A stretch of 6,947 bases of DNA from Pseudomonadota bacterium (GTDB lineage: Bacteria > Pseudomonadota > Gammaproteobacteria > Burkholderiales > Burkholderiaceae_C): assembly GCA_018241985.1 (NCBI GenBank), contig JAFECV010000115.1, positions 1 to 6,947 of the forward strand, read 5' to 3'. The notes beneath the pieces are model-generated. The model was not told the origin of the DNA. It saw only the letters and a program-made list of their open reading frames with translations, and did no database searches. Shown piece by piece: positions 1 to 6,774 of this stretch. Every line of letters begins with the position of its first letter. Position 1 is the first letter of the stretch. The translations under genes and the position numbers were made by a program.

Positions 1-5
1 CCGCT

Positions 6-1202
6 TCAGTTGTTGATGTACTGCAGCAGCGACAGGCGCTGCACCGTCGAATAGGCCTGCAACGCGGCCTGGTAGGCCGTCTGCTGATTCTGGAAGTTCG
101 AAATGGCCTGCACCATGTCGAGATCCTCGGCCTGAGACTGAGCCGTCTGGGCCGCCTGCGTCTGCGCGCTGAGCTGGCTCGAGCTGTCGTCCAAGCGATT
201 CAGCACCCCGCCCACCTGCGAGCGGGCCGACTGCAGCTGGCTCAGCGCGGCATCGACATCGCGCACGCCGAAATTCACGGCTTGCGTCGCCGAAGATGCG
301 GTCTGGTTCGGATTGCCGAGCGCAGCAACGGCTTTGTCGATGGCGCCGAACACACTCAGCGTGGGCGTCGACGGCTGCACCCCGAAGCTGTCTCCGTTGG
401 CTGGAGCGCCGCTGATCGTGAAGGAGATGCCGTCGATGCCTATCGCCTGGCCACTGGTGTAGGACACATTGGTGAGCGCCGTGGCCGCACCGTTCTTCAG
501 GACCGTGTAGCTCGTTGCACTGCCGCTCACGCTGAACTGCACCTGGTAGGTCGCCCCGGTCAGCTTGGACGGGTCGGTGACCTGCCCGGTGTCGATCACG
601 GCGCTGCCGTTGCTGGTGATCGCACTCGTCTCGAACACGCCGTTGCCGGTGCGCGCCTGCAGCCAGGTTGCGGCGCCATCGAGCGCCGTCGGCAGAGGCT
701 CGCCATTGGAGACGCTGTTCTGTCCGCTCGTGCCATTGAACACCACACCGCCGGGCGCATCGCTGAAAGGCGGTGACGACGAGCCTTGGCCCCCGAACAA
801 GTAACCTCCGGCGCCATCGGAGCTGTTCGCCACGGTCAACAGCTGGCTGCGCAACCCAGCCAGCGTCGCGGCCAGGGACTGGCGGTCTGTATTGCCGAGG
901 CTGGCGTTGCCGGCCTGGATCAGCGCCTCGCGCACCTGCTGCACGAGATCGGTCGCGCTGCCCAGGGCCGTGTCGGTCAGGGACATGGCATTGCGGCTGG
1001 CGTCGACGGCCCGCTGGCTGGCCGTGTTGCGCGCCTGCACGGCCAGCATGCGCTCGGCGCGCGCAGCGGCGGCCGGATCGTCACTCGGGCGGCTGACGCG
1101 CTTGCCGCTGCTCAACTGCAACTGGGTTTCGGCGAGATCGCTCTGGCGTTGCTGAAGCTGTTCGACGACGGCATCAAAGGCATGCGCGGTACTGATTCTC
1201 AT
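6..1202 (-). CDS. flgL: Flagellar hook-filament junction protein FlgL (HAP3)
   Basis: FlgL is the second junction protein, placed between FlgK and the flagellin filament after export through the flagellar type III apparatus. The 398-residue product starts MRISTAHAFD, the usual FlgL/flagellin opening. Residues about 1-125 form the N-terminal D0/D1 helical region, with SSGKRVSRPSDDP at 31-43. Residues about 310-398 form the C-terminal helix, with DLDMVQAISNFQNQQTAYQA at 360-379 and the end QRLSLLQYINN. There is no signal peptide, as expected for this export route. The protein is longer than the roughly 317 residues I recall for Salmonella FlgL. The extra length is central, including a beta-rich module at about 207-277 that resembles segments in FlgK. 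The start is supported by a strong AGGAGG 10 nt upstream. The gene begins 28 bp after flgK and looks last in the visible operon; the sequence after its TGA lies outside the window. Confidence 0.97.
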   Translation of the reverse strand: MRISTAHAFDAVVEQLQQRQSDLAETQLQLSSGKRVSRPSDDPAAAARAERMLAVQARNTASQRAVDASRNAMSLTDTALGSATDLVQQVREALIQAGNASLGNTDRQSLAATLAGLRSQLLTVANSSDGAGGYLFGGQGSSSPPFSDAPGGVVFNGTSGQNSVSNGEPLPTALDGAATWLQARTGNGVFETSAITSNGSAVIDTGQVTDPSKLTGATYQVQFSVSGSATSYTVLKNGAATALTNVSYTSGQAIGIDGISFTISGAPANGDSFGVQPSTPTLSVFGAIDKAVAALGNPNQTASSATQAVNFGVRDVDAALSQLQSARSQVGGVLNRLDDSSSQLSAQTQAAQTAQSQAEDLDMVQAISNFQNQQTAYQAALQAYSTVQRLSLLQYINN

Positions 1203-1212
1203 GGGTGCCGTT

Positions 1213-1218
1213 CCTCCT
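1213..1218 (-). promoter_or_regulatory. Ribosome binding site of flgL
   Basis: The minus strand reads AGGAGG, a perfect Shine-Dalgarno core, 10 nt before the flgL ATG in the 28-bp gap after flgK. It is the strongest ribosome binding site in the window. It fixes the flgL start and suggests flgL is initiated independently rather than by coupling to flgK. Confidence 0.85.
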
Positions 1219-1230
1219 GTCCGTCCGGCC

Positions 1231-3192
1231 TCAGCTGGAAACCGCTTGCAGCAAGGTATCGAAAACGGTCTGCGCCACCTGCAGCACCTTGGCGGCGGCC
1301 TGGTAGCTCTGCTGGAACTGGATCAGCCGCGAAGCCTCCTCGTCGAGGTTGACGCCGTCGGCATTGGCAAGCTGAGTCTGCGCGTTCTGCGCCACGGCGG
1401 CGGAAGTGTCGGAGGCCGACTGGGCGCTCTGCACGCGCACGCCGATGTTGGCCAAGGCCTGCGCATAGGCGTCGGTGACGGTTTGCCCGCCCACGCCGCT
1501 GCCGCTCGGTAGCGTCAGCCTGCCCACCATGGTCTCGTCGCGCAGGCCCAGCAATGCCAGCGCATTGCCGTTGTTGGCGGCCGGAAACCGTGTCGGCGCC
1601 ACCTGCAGCGTGTCGCCCGAATCGGGCACGCCGTTCAGGCTGAGCTGGAAGCCGTTCAGCGAAATCGGCTGGCTGGGGGTCCAACTGCCGGTGCCGCTGC
1701 TCACCACGTTGTTGCTGGCGTCGACCATCGACCAGTTGTAGTTGCCGCTGCCATCGGTGAAGCTGATGTTCGCGGTCAGCGCCGGGTTGATCGCCGGACT
1801 CGTCACGGCGAGCGACGCCACGCTCGCGGTGCCGGTGTTGGCGGCCCCCACGGTGGCCGTCACCGGTGATGCCGCGGCAATGCCGTTGGGATCGGCCAGT
1901 GCGGTCGTCATTCCCGATGCGGCGGCTCCCACGGGTCGCAACAGGTAGCGGTCGTTCGTTCCGGGGGGCGGCACGGACACGCCGATCGTGAAGCCGTCGA
2001 CCGTCGTACCCGGGCTCACCTGGCGCGTCAGGCCGTCGGACAGCCGCTTGAGCAGGTAGCTGCCAGGGGTCGACGGGTCGGCGCTCAGCTCGTAGTCGCT
2101 GGCCTGCAGCTGCGTCGGGTCGCTGACCGTCAGCGACACCGATGCGGAAAAGTTACCGTTCGCTGCACGCGCATTGTTGGTGTTGGGCAGCACCTGAGGT
2201 GCGCCGGTCGCGAACATGGGTGCGCCGGCGCCTGGTGGTTGACCCAGGTCCAGGCCCAACGCCTGTTGCGCATTGACGCGCCCTCCCAACGCCGCGGCCA
2301 TTTGCCCGACCAGATTGCGCGCATCGACGAGGTCCTGGTCCTGGAAACGCATCAGCCCGGCGATGGAGCCGCCCGTGAGTGCACCGGCCGGAATCTGCCG
2401 GTTGCCGCCAGGGTCGTTGACGGCCAGCCGCACTTGCGAGGGATCGTAGTCGTCGGGCACGGTCGACAACGTGAGCGCCTGACTGCCCAGCACCAGTTGC
2501 TGCCCGCCGCCGATGAACAAGCCCACCGTGCCGTCGCTGGCGGGGATGCTCGTGACCTGGACATACGAGTTGATCTGAGCAATCAACTGGTCGCGCTGGT
2601 CGAGCAGGTCGTTGGGTGGCTGCCCCAGGCCCTGGGCCTTCGCGATCTGCTGGTTCAGCACCGCGACCTGGGTCGTCAGCCCATTGACCGTCGCGACCGT
2701 GTTCTTGATGTCGGTGGCCGTGCCCGCCTGCAGCGCCGAGATCTGGCCGCTCGCGGCGTTGAAGCGCGAGACGAGGTCTTGCGCCCGCGCCAGAACCACC
2801 TGGCGGGCGGAGGGATCCTGCGGATTGTTGCCGACGTCGACGAACGCGTTGAGCAGGTCACCCGCCGCGGAGCCGATGCCGTTCTGCCCCGTCGGGAACA
2901 CCGTTTCAAGCTGCTGCAATTGAGCAAGGCGCGACGCATCCGCCGAGGCCTGGGCCTGCGACACATTGGCCTGCGTGGTGAGAAACTGGTTGTAGGCGCG
3001 CGCCACCGTCGCGACCTGGACGCCCCGGCCGAAGAAACCCGCACCGGTGTACTGTCCGCCCGCGGTTTCCAACTGCACCTGCTGGCGCGAGTAACCCGGT
3101 GTGTTGACGTTCGAGATGTTCTGCCCCGTCGTCTGCAACGCAGCGTAGCTGGCGAACATCGCACTGGTGCCGATCGAGGTCAGTCCGGACAT
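1231..3192 (-). CDS. flgK: Flagellar hook-associated protein FlgK (HAP1)
   Basis: FlgK is the first hook-filament junction protein. It is exported by the flagellar type III system and added at the hook tip before FlgL. The 653-residue product has the N-terminal rod/hook signature around residues 13-36 (GQNISNVNTPGYSRQ at 23-37). A helical D1 region follows to about 215, with DLLDQRDQLIAQI at 195-207. A long beta-rich variable region spans about 215-560. The C-terminal signature is NLDEEASRLIQFQQSYQAAA at 615-634, followed by a final amphipathic helix. It is about 100 residues longer than the roughly 553-residue Salmonella protein from memory. The excess lies in the variable region, where two related modules occur at about 356-420 and 465-533. 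Many betaproteobacterial FlgK proteins are also long. The ATG has GGAGA 6 nt upstream and begins 12 bp after flgJ, pointing to co-transcription. Confidence 0.97.
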   Translation of the reverse strand: MSGLTSIGTSAMFASYAALQTTGQNISNVNTPGYSRQQVQLETAGGQYTGAGFFGRGVQVATVARAYNQFLTTQANVSQAQASADASRLAQLQQLETVFPTGQNGIGSAAGDLLNAFVDVGNNPQDPSARQVVLARAQDLVSRFNAASGQISALQAGTATDIKNTVATVNGLTTQVAVLNQQIAKAQGLGQPPNDLLDQRDQLIAQINSYVQVTSIPASDGTVGLFIGGGQQLVLGSQALTLSTVPDDYDPSQVRLAVNDPGGNRQIPAGALTGGSIAGLMRFQDQDLVDARNLVGQMAAALGGRVNAQQALGLDLGQPPGAGAPMFATGAPQVLPNTNNARAANGNFSASVSLTVSDPTQLQASDYELSADPSTPGSYLLKRLSDGLTRQVSPGTTVDGFTIGVSVPPPGTNDRYLLRPVGAAASGMTTALADPNGIAAASPVTATVGAANTGTASVASLAVTSPAINPALTANISFTDGSGNYNWSMVDASNNVVSSGTGSWTPSQPISLNGFQLSLNGVPDSGDTLQVAPTRFPAANNGNALALLGLRDETMVGRLTLPSGSGVGGQTVTDAYAQALANIGVRVQSAQSASDTSAAVAQNAQTQLANADGVNLDEEASRLIQFQQSYQAAAKVLQVAQTVFDTLLQAVSS

Positions 3193-3204
3193 CGCGGGTC
3201 TCCG

Positions 3205-4071
3205 TCAGGCAACCGTGCGCTGCAGTCGAAGCGTGGTGTTGATGACCCGGCTCAGCTTGTCGGCATAGGCCGGGTCGGTCGCATAGCCGGCACGCTGCAG
3301 GCCCTGCGCGAAACCTTGAACCGTGCTTCCTCCCGCCACCACCTGGGTGTAGCGCGGGCTGTTCTTGATCAGATTGGCGTAGTCGCGGAACGACGCTTCA
3401 TAGGAATCGTAGGCGCGGAACCTGGCCACCACCTTGCGCGGCTGCCCCTCGACATACTCGGTGGTGGTCACCTCCGCGACTTTTCCGTTCCAACCGGGGC
3501 CGGCCTTGATGCCGAACAGATTGTGCGAGCCCGAGCCGTCGGAATTGCGGATCTCGTGCCGACCCCAGCCCGATTCGTGCGCCGCCTGTCCAAGGATGTA
3601 GGCGGCCGGAATGCCGGTCTCGGCCGCGGCCGCCGTGGCCGACCGCAAGTGCTGCTGCACGAAATCCTGCGCGCCTGTAGGCGCGCCGTTTCCCTGCGTG
3701 CCAGGAGCCGATAGCGATGGCGCCTGCACGGACCCGGGCACGCCACCGTGGTCGGTCGAAGCGACCGCGCCGAGTTGGCGTTCCAGTTGGCGTGCGATCA
3801 GATCGCCCAGCCCGCCCGGCAGGCCACTCATCTGCGTCGCGAACTGGCCATCAAGCATCTCGGTACCCATCTTGGAGCCCGCGTTGTCCAGCCACCCGTC
3901 GCCCAGCGTTCCGGCGCGCATGCTCTTGAGCAGCTCCTGCATGAACAGGGCCTCGAACTGCTTGGCCGCATCCCTGATCGCAGCCTTGGGATCCCGGACC
4001 GCGCTCGAGCGCAGCGCGTCCAGCGAAGCGCCGCCACCCAGTGCCATCGTGCCTGCGGAACCCGTGCTCAT
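3205..4071 (-). CDS. flgJ: Rod cap protein and peptidoglycan hydrolase FlgJ, two-domain form
   Basis: FlgJ caps the growing flagellar rod in the periplasm and opens the peptidoglycan for it. The 288-residue product has two domains. The rod-binding domain is at about 30-100 (AAKQFEALFMQELLKSMR at 35-52; MLDGQFATQMS at 72-82). A Gly/Pro/Ser-rich linker covers about 101-133. A glucosaminidase-type hydrolase domain fills about 134-288. In it, Glu166 of HESGWG aligns with the catalytic Glu of Salmonella FlgJ (E184 there), and SHNLFGIKA at 182-190 is the conserved following motif. Glu205 in TTTEY probably matches the second acidic residue (E223). AGYATDPAYADKL at 261-273 is also typical. The fused form is characteristic of beta- and gammaproteobacteria; many other bacteria have only the rod domain. 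The C-terminal tail is shorter than in Salmonella (316 residues). There is no cleavable signal, since export is through the flagellum. The start overlaps the flgI stop. Confidence 0.97.
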   Translation of the reverse strand: MSTGSAGTMALGGGASLDALRSSAVRDPKAAIRDAAKQFEALFMQELLKSMRAGTLGDGWLDNAGSKMGTEMLDGQFATQMSGLPGGLGDLIARQLERQLGAVASTDHGGVPGSVQAPSLSAPGTQGNGAPTGAQDFVQQHLRSATAAAAETGIPAAYILGQAAHESGWGRHEIRNSDGSGSHNLFGIKAGPGWNGKVAEVTTTEYVEGQPRKVVARFRAYDSYEASFRDYANLIKNSPRYTQVVAGGSTVQGFAQGLQRAGYATDPAYADKLSRVINTTLRLQRTVA

Positions 4072-4082
4072 CAGATGACCTC
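4069..4082 (-). promoter_or_regulatory. flgI-flgJ stop/start overlap with flgJ ribosome binding site
   Basis: On the minus strand the flgI stop and flgJ start share one base as TGATG (4073-4069). A GAGGT Shine-Dalgarno for flgJ lies inside the last codons of flgI (4082-4078), 6 nt before the ATG. This arrangement favours translational coupling, so FlgJ output probably follows FlgI translation. The coupling itself is inferred. Confidence 0.8.
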
Positions 4083-5213
4083 GATCTCGGCATTGAGCGC
4101 ACCGGCAGCCTTCATCGCCTGCAGGATCGCCAGGAGATCCTGCGGTGTGGCGCCCAGCGTGTTGAGTGCCTTCACCACTTCGGTGAGTTTGCTGCCGGCC
4201 GGTACGCTGATCAGCGATTTCGCTTCCTGCTTAATCTTGATATCGGTCATTTCGGCCGTTACGGTCTGACCTTGAGAGAAAGCGCCGGGCTGGCTCACGA
4301 GCGGCGTGGAGCTGATCGTGACCGACAGGTTGCCGTGCGCCACCGCGCAAGGACCGAGGGTGACCGACTGGTTCAGCACGATGGAGCCGGTGCGGGCGTT
4401 GATCACCACCTTCGCGGCCGGGGCTGCCAGTTCCAGCGGCAGATTCTCGATGTCGGCCAGAAAGGCGACGCGCTCGTCGGGGGACGCGGGCATGCGCACG
4501 CGCACGACGCGGCCGTCCAGCGCCTGCGCCACGCCCGCGCCCTTGCGCCGGTTGATGACGCGCTCCACCTCGCGCGCGGTGTTGTAGTCGTCCGAGTTGA
4601 GATCCAGCTGCAGGCTGTCGCCCTGGGCCAGCGGCGTGGGCACGGCGCGCTCCACCGTGGCACCGCCCGGCACGCGACCGGCGTTGAGCGTATTGATCTG
4701 CACCTTGGAACCGCCCTGAGAGGCACCAGCGCCGCCGATCACGACATTGCCTTGCGCCAGTGCGTAGATCTGCCCGTCCGCGCCCTTCAGGGGCGTGGCA
4801 ATCAGCGTGCCGCCGCGCAGCGATTTCGCATTGCCGAGGGAAGAGACGACGACGTCCAGCGCCTGCCCAGGCTGGGCAAACGGGGGTAGCTGCGCCGTGA
4901 CCGTGACCGCGGCGACATTGCGCAGTTGCATGGCGCTGCCTGCCGGCACCGTCACGCCCATCTGCTGCAGCATCGCCGCCAGGCTCTGCGTGGTGAACGG
5001 GGTCTGCGTGGTCTGGTCACCGGTACCGTCCAGGCCGACGACCAGACCATAGCCGATCAGCTGGTTGGTGCGCACCCCCTGCACGCTCGCCACTTCCTTG
5101 ATGCGTGGGGCCGCATATGCCGGCGCCGGCCACCCGAGTGCGACGCCGGCGGCAAGGACGCCGAGGCCAACGAGCCGGCGAAGCAAATGACGAAAATGGA
5201 ACTCGGCATTCAT
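4071..5213 (-). CDS. flgI: Flagellar P-ring protein FlgI precursor
   Basis: FlgI forms the P-ring around the distal rod at the peptidoglycan layer, with FlgH as the L-ring above it. The 380-residue product begins with a Sec signal peptide: basic residues to Arg13, a hydrophobic core at about 14-28, and probable cleavage after Ala34 (AYA|A). Family motifs follow: IKEVASVQGVRTNQLIGYGL at 38-57, VVGLDGTGDQT at 58-68, MLQQMGV at 81-87, LRGGTLIATPLKGADGQIYA at 132-151, ALAQGNVVIGGAG at 151-163, INARTGSIVLNQSV at 271-284, and ALNTLGATPQDLLAILQAMK at 349-368. Length is normal for the family. The mature protein has only one cysteine (Cys289), whereas E. coli FlgI has two. No Shine-Dalgarno is visible in the 11 nt before the ATG. 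The start is kept because it supplies the charged n-region of the signal peptide. flgI lies 69 bp after flgH and overlaps flgJ by one base. Confidence 0.98.
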   Translation of the reverse strand: MNAEFHFRHLLRRLVGLGVLAAGVALGWPAPAYAAPRIKEVASVQGVRTNQLIGYGLVVGLDGTGDQTTQTPFTTQSLAAMLQQMGVTVPAGSAMQLRNVAAVTVTAQLPPFAQPGQALDVVVSSLGNAKSLRGGTLIATPLKGADGQIYALAQGNVVIGGAGASQGGSKVQINTLNAGRVPGGATVERAVPTPLAQGDSLQLDLNSDDYNTAREVERVINRRKGAGVAQALDGRVVRVRMPASPDERVAFLADIENLPLELAAPAAKVVINARTGSIVLNQSVTLGPCAVAHGNLSVTISSTPLVSQPGAFSQGQTVTAEMTDIKIKQEAKSLISVPAGSKLTEVVKALNTLGATPQDLLAILQAMKAAGALNAEIEVI

Positions 5214-5282
5214 GGTTGATGGCTGATCGGTGCCGATCGCGGCTCGCGGCCGAACGGGCTGGGTTGCCGCCGTTCGCTTTCC
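5214..5282 (-). other. flgH-flgI intergenic gap with two small inverted repeats
   Basis: This is the longest gap inside the gene run (69 bp). It contains GATCGG/CCGATC arms at 5225-5230 and 5233-5238, which can fold as a 5-bp stem with a GCAC tetraloop in the mRNA. A smaller CGGC/GCCG pair with a 5-nt loop lies at 5240-5252. The first stem ends 11 nt before the flgI ATG, and those 11 nt contain no Shine-Dalgarno-like sequence. No U-run follows either stem, so a Rho-independent terminator is not supported. A role in flgI translation or mRNA processing is possible but unproven. Confidence 0.45.
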
Positions 5283-5957
5283 TCAGATCGGCAGGATGTT
5301 CAAGAAGAAGCGTGCAAGCCACCCCATCCCCTGCGCTTCGGCCTGCTGGCCGCGCCCCTTGTGCTCGATGCGCACGTTGGCAATCTGCGCCGATGCGACG
5401 ACGTTGCCCGGCTGGATCGCGCGTGGGTCGACCTGGCCGGAAAAGCGCAACACGTCGACGTTCTCGTTCACGCCGATCTGTTTCTCACCCGCGACGAGCA
5501 GATGCCCGTTGGGAAGCACCTCGATCACGGTGGCGGTGATGGTGCCCGAGAAATCGTTGCTGCTTGCGGTACTGCCCTTGCCGGCAAAGGTGTTCGACGA
5601 CGAGCCGGACGCCGAAGCGAGCGCGAATGAATTGGCAGCGATCCCCGGCAGTGCGGTGATCCCGGCGTCGACCTTGCCGCTCTTGTCGATCGAGCTGGTC
5701 GATGTCTGCGTCGCGGAAACCTTCTCCACGATCTGCACCGTCAGCGTATCGCCCACCAGCCGGGCGCGGTAGTCCTCGAACAGCGGCCGGTAGCTGGCGG
5801 CCTGGAAGATGGCCCCGTTGTTGATCGCCGGCGCTGGCGCGAGCTGCGGGCGCATGCTGGTCGGCCCCTCGATGTCCACATGGGGCGAGCGCATATTGGC
5901 GCAGCCGGTCATCAACATGGCCGCGGCGGCAAGGCAGGAAAGTCGCAAGGCGTTCAT
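5283..5957 (-). CDS. flgH: Flagellar L-ring lipoprotein FlgH precursor
   Basis: FlgH is the outer-membrane lipoprotein that forms the L-ring, the outer bushing for the rod. The 224-residue product has a lipoprotein signal peptide ending LMTGC, with Cys19 as the predicted lipidated residue. Met at the -3 position is less usual than Leu but tolerated. Family motifs appear in order: GAIFQAASYRPLFEDYRAR at 48-66, VGDTLTVQIVE at 68-78, FSGTITATVIEVLPNGHLLV at 136-155, GEKQIGVNENVDVLRFSGQV at 157-176, DPRAI at 177-181, and the C-terminal GMGWLARFFLNILPI at 210-224. The central stretch at about 82-132 is Ser/Thr/Ala-rich, as often seen in FlgH. Length is normal. AGGAG lies 10 nt upstream of the ATG, and the gene starts 19 bp after flgG. 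Confidence 0.98.
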   Translation of the reverse strand: MNALRLSCLAAAAMLMTGCANMRSPHVDIEGPTSMRPQLAPAPAINNGAIFQAASYRPLFEDYRARLVGDTLTVQIVEKVSATQTSTSSIDKSGKVDAGITALPGIAANSFALASASGSSSNTFAGKGSTASSNDFSGTITATVIEVLPNGHLLVAGEKQIGVNENVDVLRFSGQVDPRAIQPGNVVASAQIANVRIEHKGRGQQAEAQGMGWLARFFLNILPI

Positions 5958-5976
5958 CGCAGCCGATCTCCTAGAT

Positions 5977-6762
5977 TCAGGAAAGCTGGCCCAGGCGCTG
6001 CAGCATCTGGTCGGCGGTCTGGATAGCCTTGGAGTTAAGTTCGTAGACGCGCTGCGTCTGGATCATCGAAACCAGCTCCTCGACGACGTTGACGTTCGAT
6101 GTTTCGACGAACCCCTGGGCCAGCGTCCCCATGCCGTCGACACCGCCGGCGCCCACGGTCGGAGTGCCGGAGGCCGCCGTCTCGGCATAGAGGTCGCCGC
6201 CCTTCGGATCGAGGCCGGCCGGGTTGATGAAGCTTGCCAGCTGCAATTGCCCCAGCTGCTGCGGAGCGGCCTGGCCAGGCAGCGTCGCGGTCACGGTGCC
6301 GTCCGCTCCAATGGTGACGCTCTGCGCGGTCGCGGGGATCGTGATGCCGGGCTGCACCGCATAGCCGTCATTGGTGACGATCTGGCCCGCCGCGCTGACC
6401 TGGAACGAGCCGTCGCGGGTGTAGGCGGTGGTGCCATCGGGCATCTGCACCTGGAAGAAGCCGTTGCCCTTGATGGCGAGGTCCAACGGATTGCTGCTCT
6501 GCTGCAGGTTACCTTGCGAGAAGTTGCGCGAGCTCGCCACGGCGCGTGTGCCCAGCCCGATCTGCAAGCCGGTCGGCAGCTGCGTCTGCTCCGAGCTGTT
6601 GGCGCCCGCCTGGCGCAGGTTCTGGTACATCAGATCCTCGAACACCGCATGGGACTTCTTGTAGCCATTGGTCGAGGCGTTGGCGAGGTTGTTCGAAATG
6701 TGGTCCAGCTGGGTCTGCTGGGCTTCCATGCCGGTCTTGGAGATCCAAAGCGCTTGCATCAT
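5977..6762 (-). CDS. flgG: Flagellar distal rod protein FlgG
   Basis: FlgG polymerises into the distal rod, the straight drive shaft running through the P- and L-rings. The 261-residue product matches the family length of about 260. The N-terminal flagellar rod signature is [20 protein letters not shown] at 4-23, continuing [13 protein letters not shown] at 24-36. The FlgG-specific segment thought to keep the rod straight is at 46-63 ([18 protein letters not shown]). The core includes [18 protein letters not shown] at 93-110 and YTRDGSFQV at 114-122. The C-terminal signature is [20 protein letters not shown] at 217-236, ending [11 protein letters not shown]. There is no Sec signal, as it is exported through the flagellar type III apparatus. 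The gene opens with two consecutive ATG codons. flgF, its usual upstream neighbour, is not recognisable in the 185 bp visible upstream. Confidence 0.98.
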   Translation of the reverse strand: MMQALWISKTGMEAQQTQLDHISNNLANASTNGYKKSHAVFEDLMYQNLRQAGANSSEQTQLPTGLQIGLGTRAVASSRNFSQGNLQQSSNPLDLAIKGNGFFQVQMPDGTTAYTRDGSFQVSAAGQIVTNDGYAVQPGITIPATAQSVTIGADGTVTATLPGQAAPQQLGQLQLASFINPAGLDPKGGDLYAETAASGTPTVGAGGVDGMGTLAQGFVETSNVNVVEELVSMIQTQRVYELNSKAIQTADQMLQRLGQLS

Positions 6763-6774
6763 GGCGGGCCTCTC
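6757..6774 (-). promoter_or_regulatory. flgG ribosome binding site and tandem ATG start
   Basis: The minus strand carries GAGAGG (6774-6769), then CCCGCC, then ATGATG. The Shine-Dalgarno-like run is 6 nt from the first ATG and 9 nt from the second, so either could be used. The first is annotated because FlgG proteins commonly begin with two residues before the ALWI motif plus Met. The choice changes the protein by one residue only. Confidence 0.6.

Noticed and set aside
786..1352. A 188-codon plus-strand open frame across the flgL start and flgK end.
   Set aside because: It is antisense to conserved flgL and flgK termini, its translation resembles no protein I know, and GC-rich codon bias explains the lack of stops.
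3257..3264. A minus-strand GCCGACAA inside flgJ, one base from the sigma-28 -10 consensus GCCGATAA.
   Set aside because: No TAAA-like -35 lies at the right distance upstream, and the bases encode the conserved Ala-Asp-Lys near the FlgJ C-terminus.
2239..3714. A 491-codon open frame on the plus strand opposite flgK and flgJ.
   Set aside because: It lies antisense to two well-conserved genes. The translation is Arg-rich and low in recognisable motifs, as expected from the complementary strand of GC-rich coding DNA. It also runs across two genes without regard to their boundary.
4041..4889. A 282-codon plus-strand open frame opposite flgI.
   Set aside because: It is rich in Arg, His and Gly with no domain signature, and fully antisense to a strongly conserved flgI.
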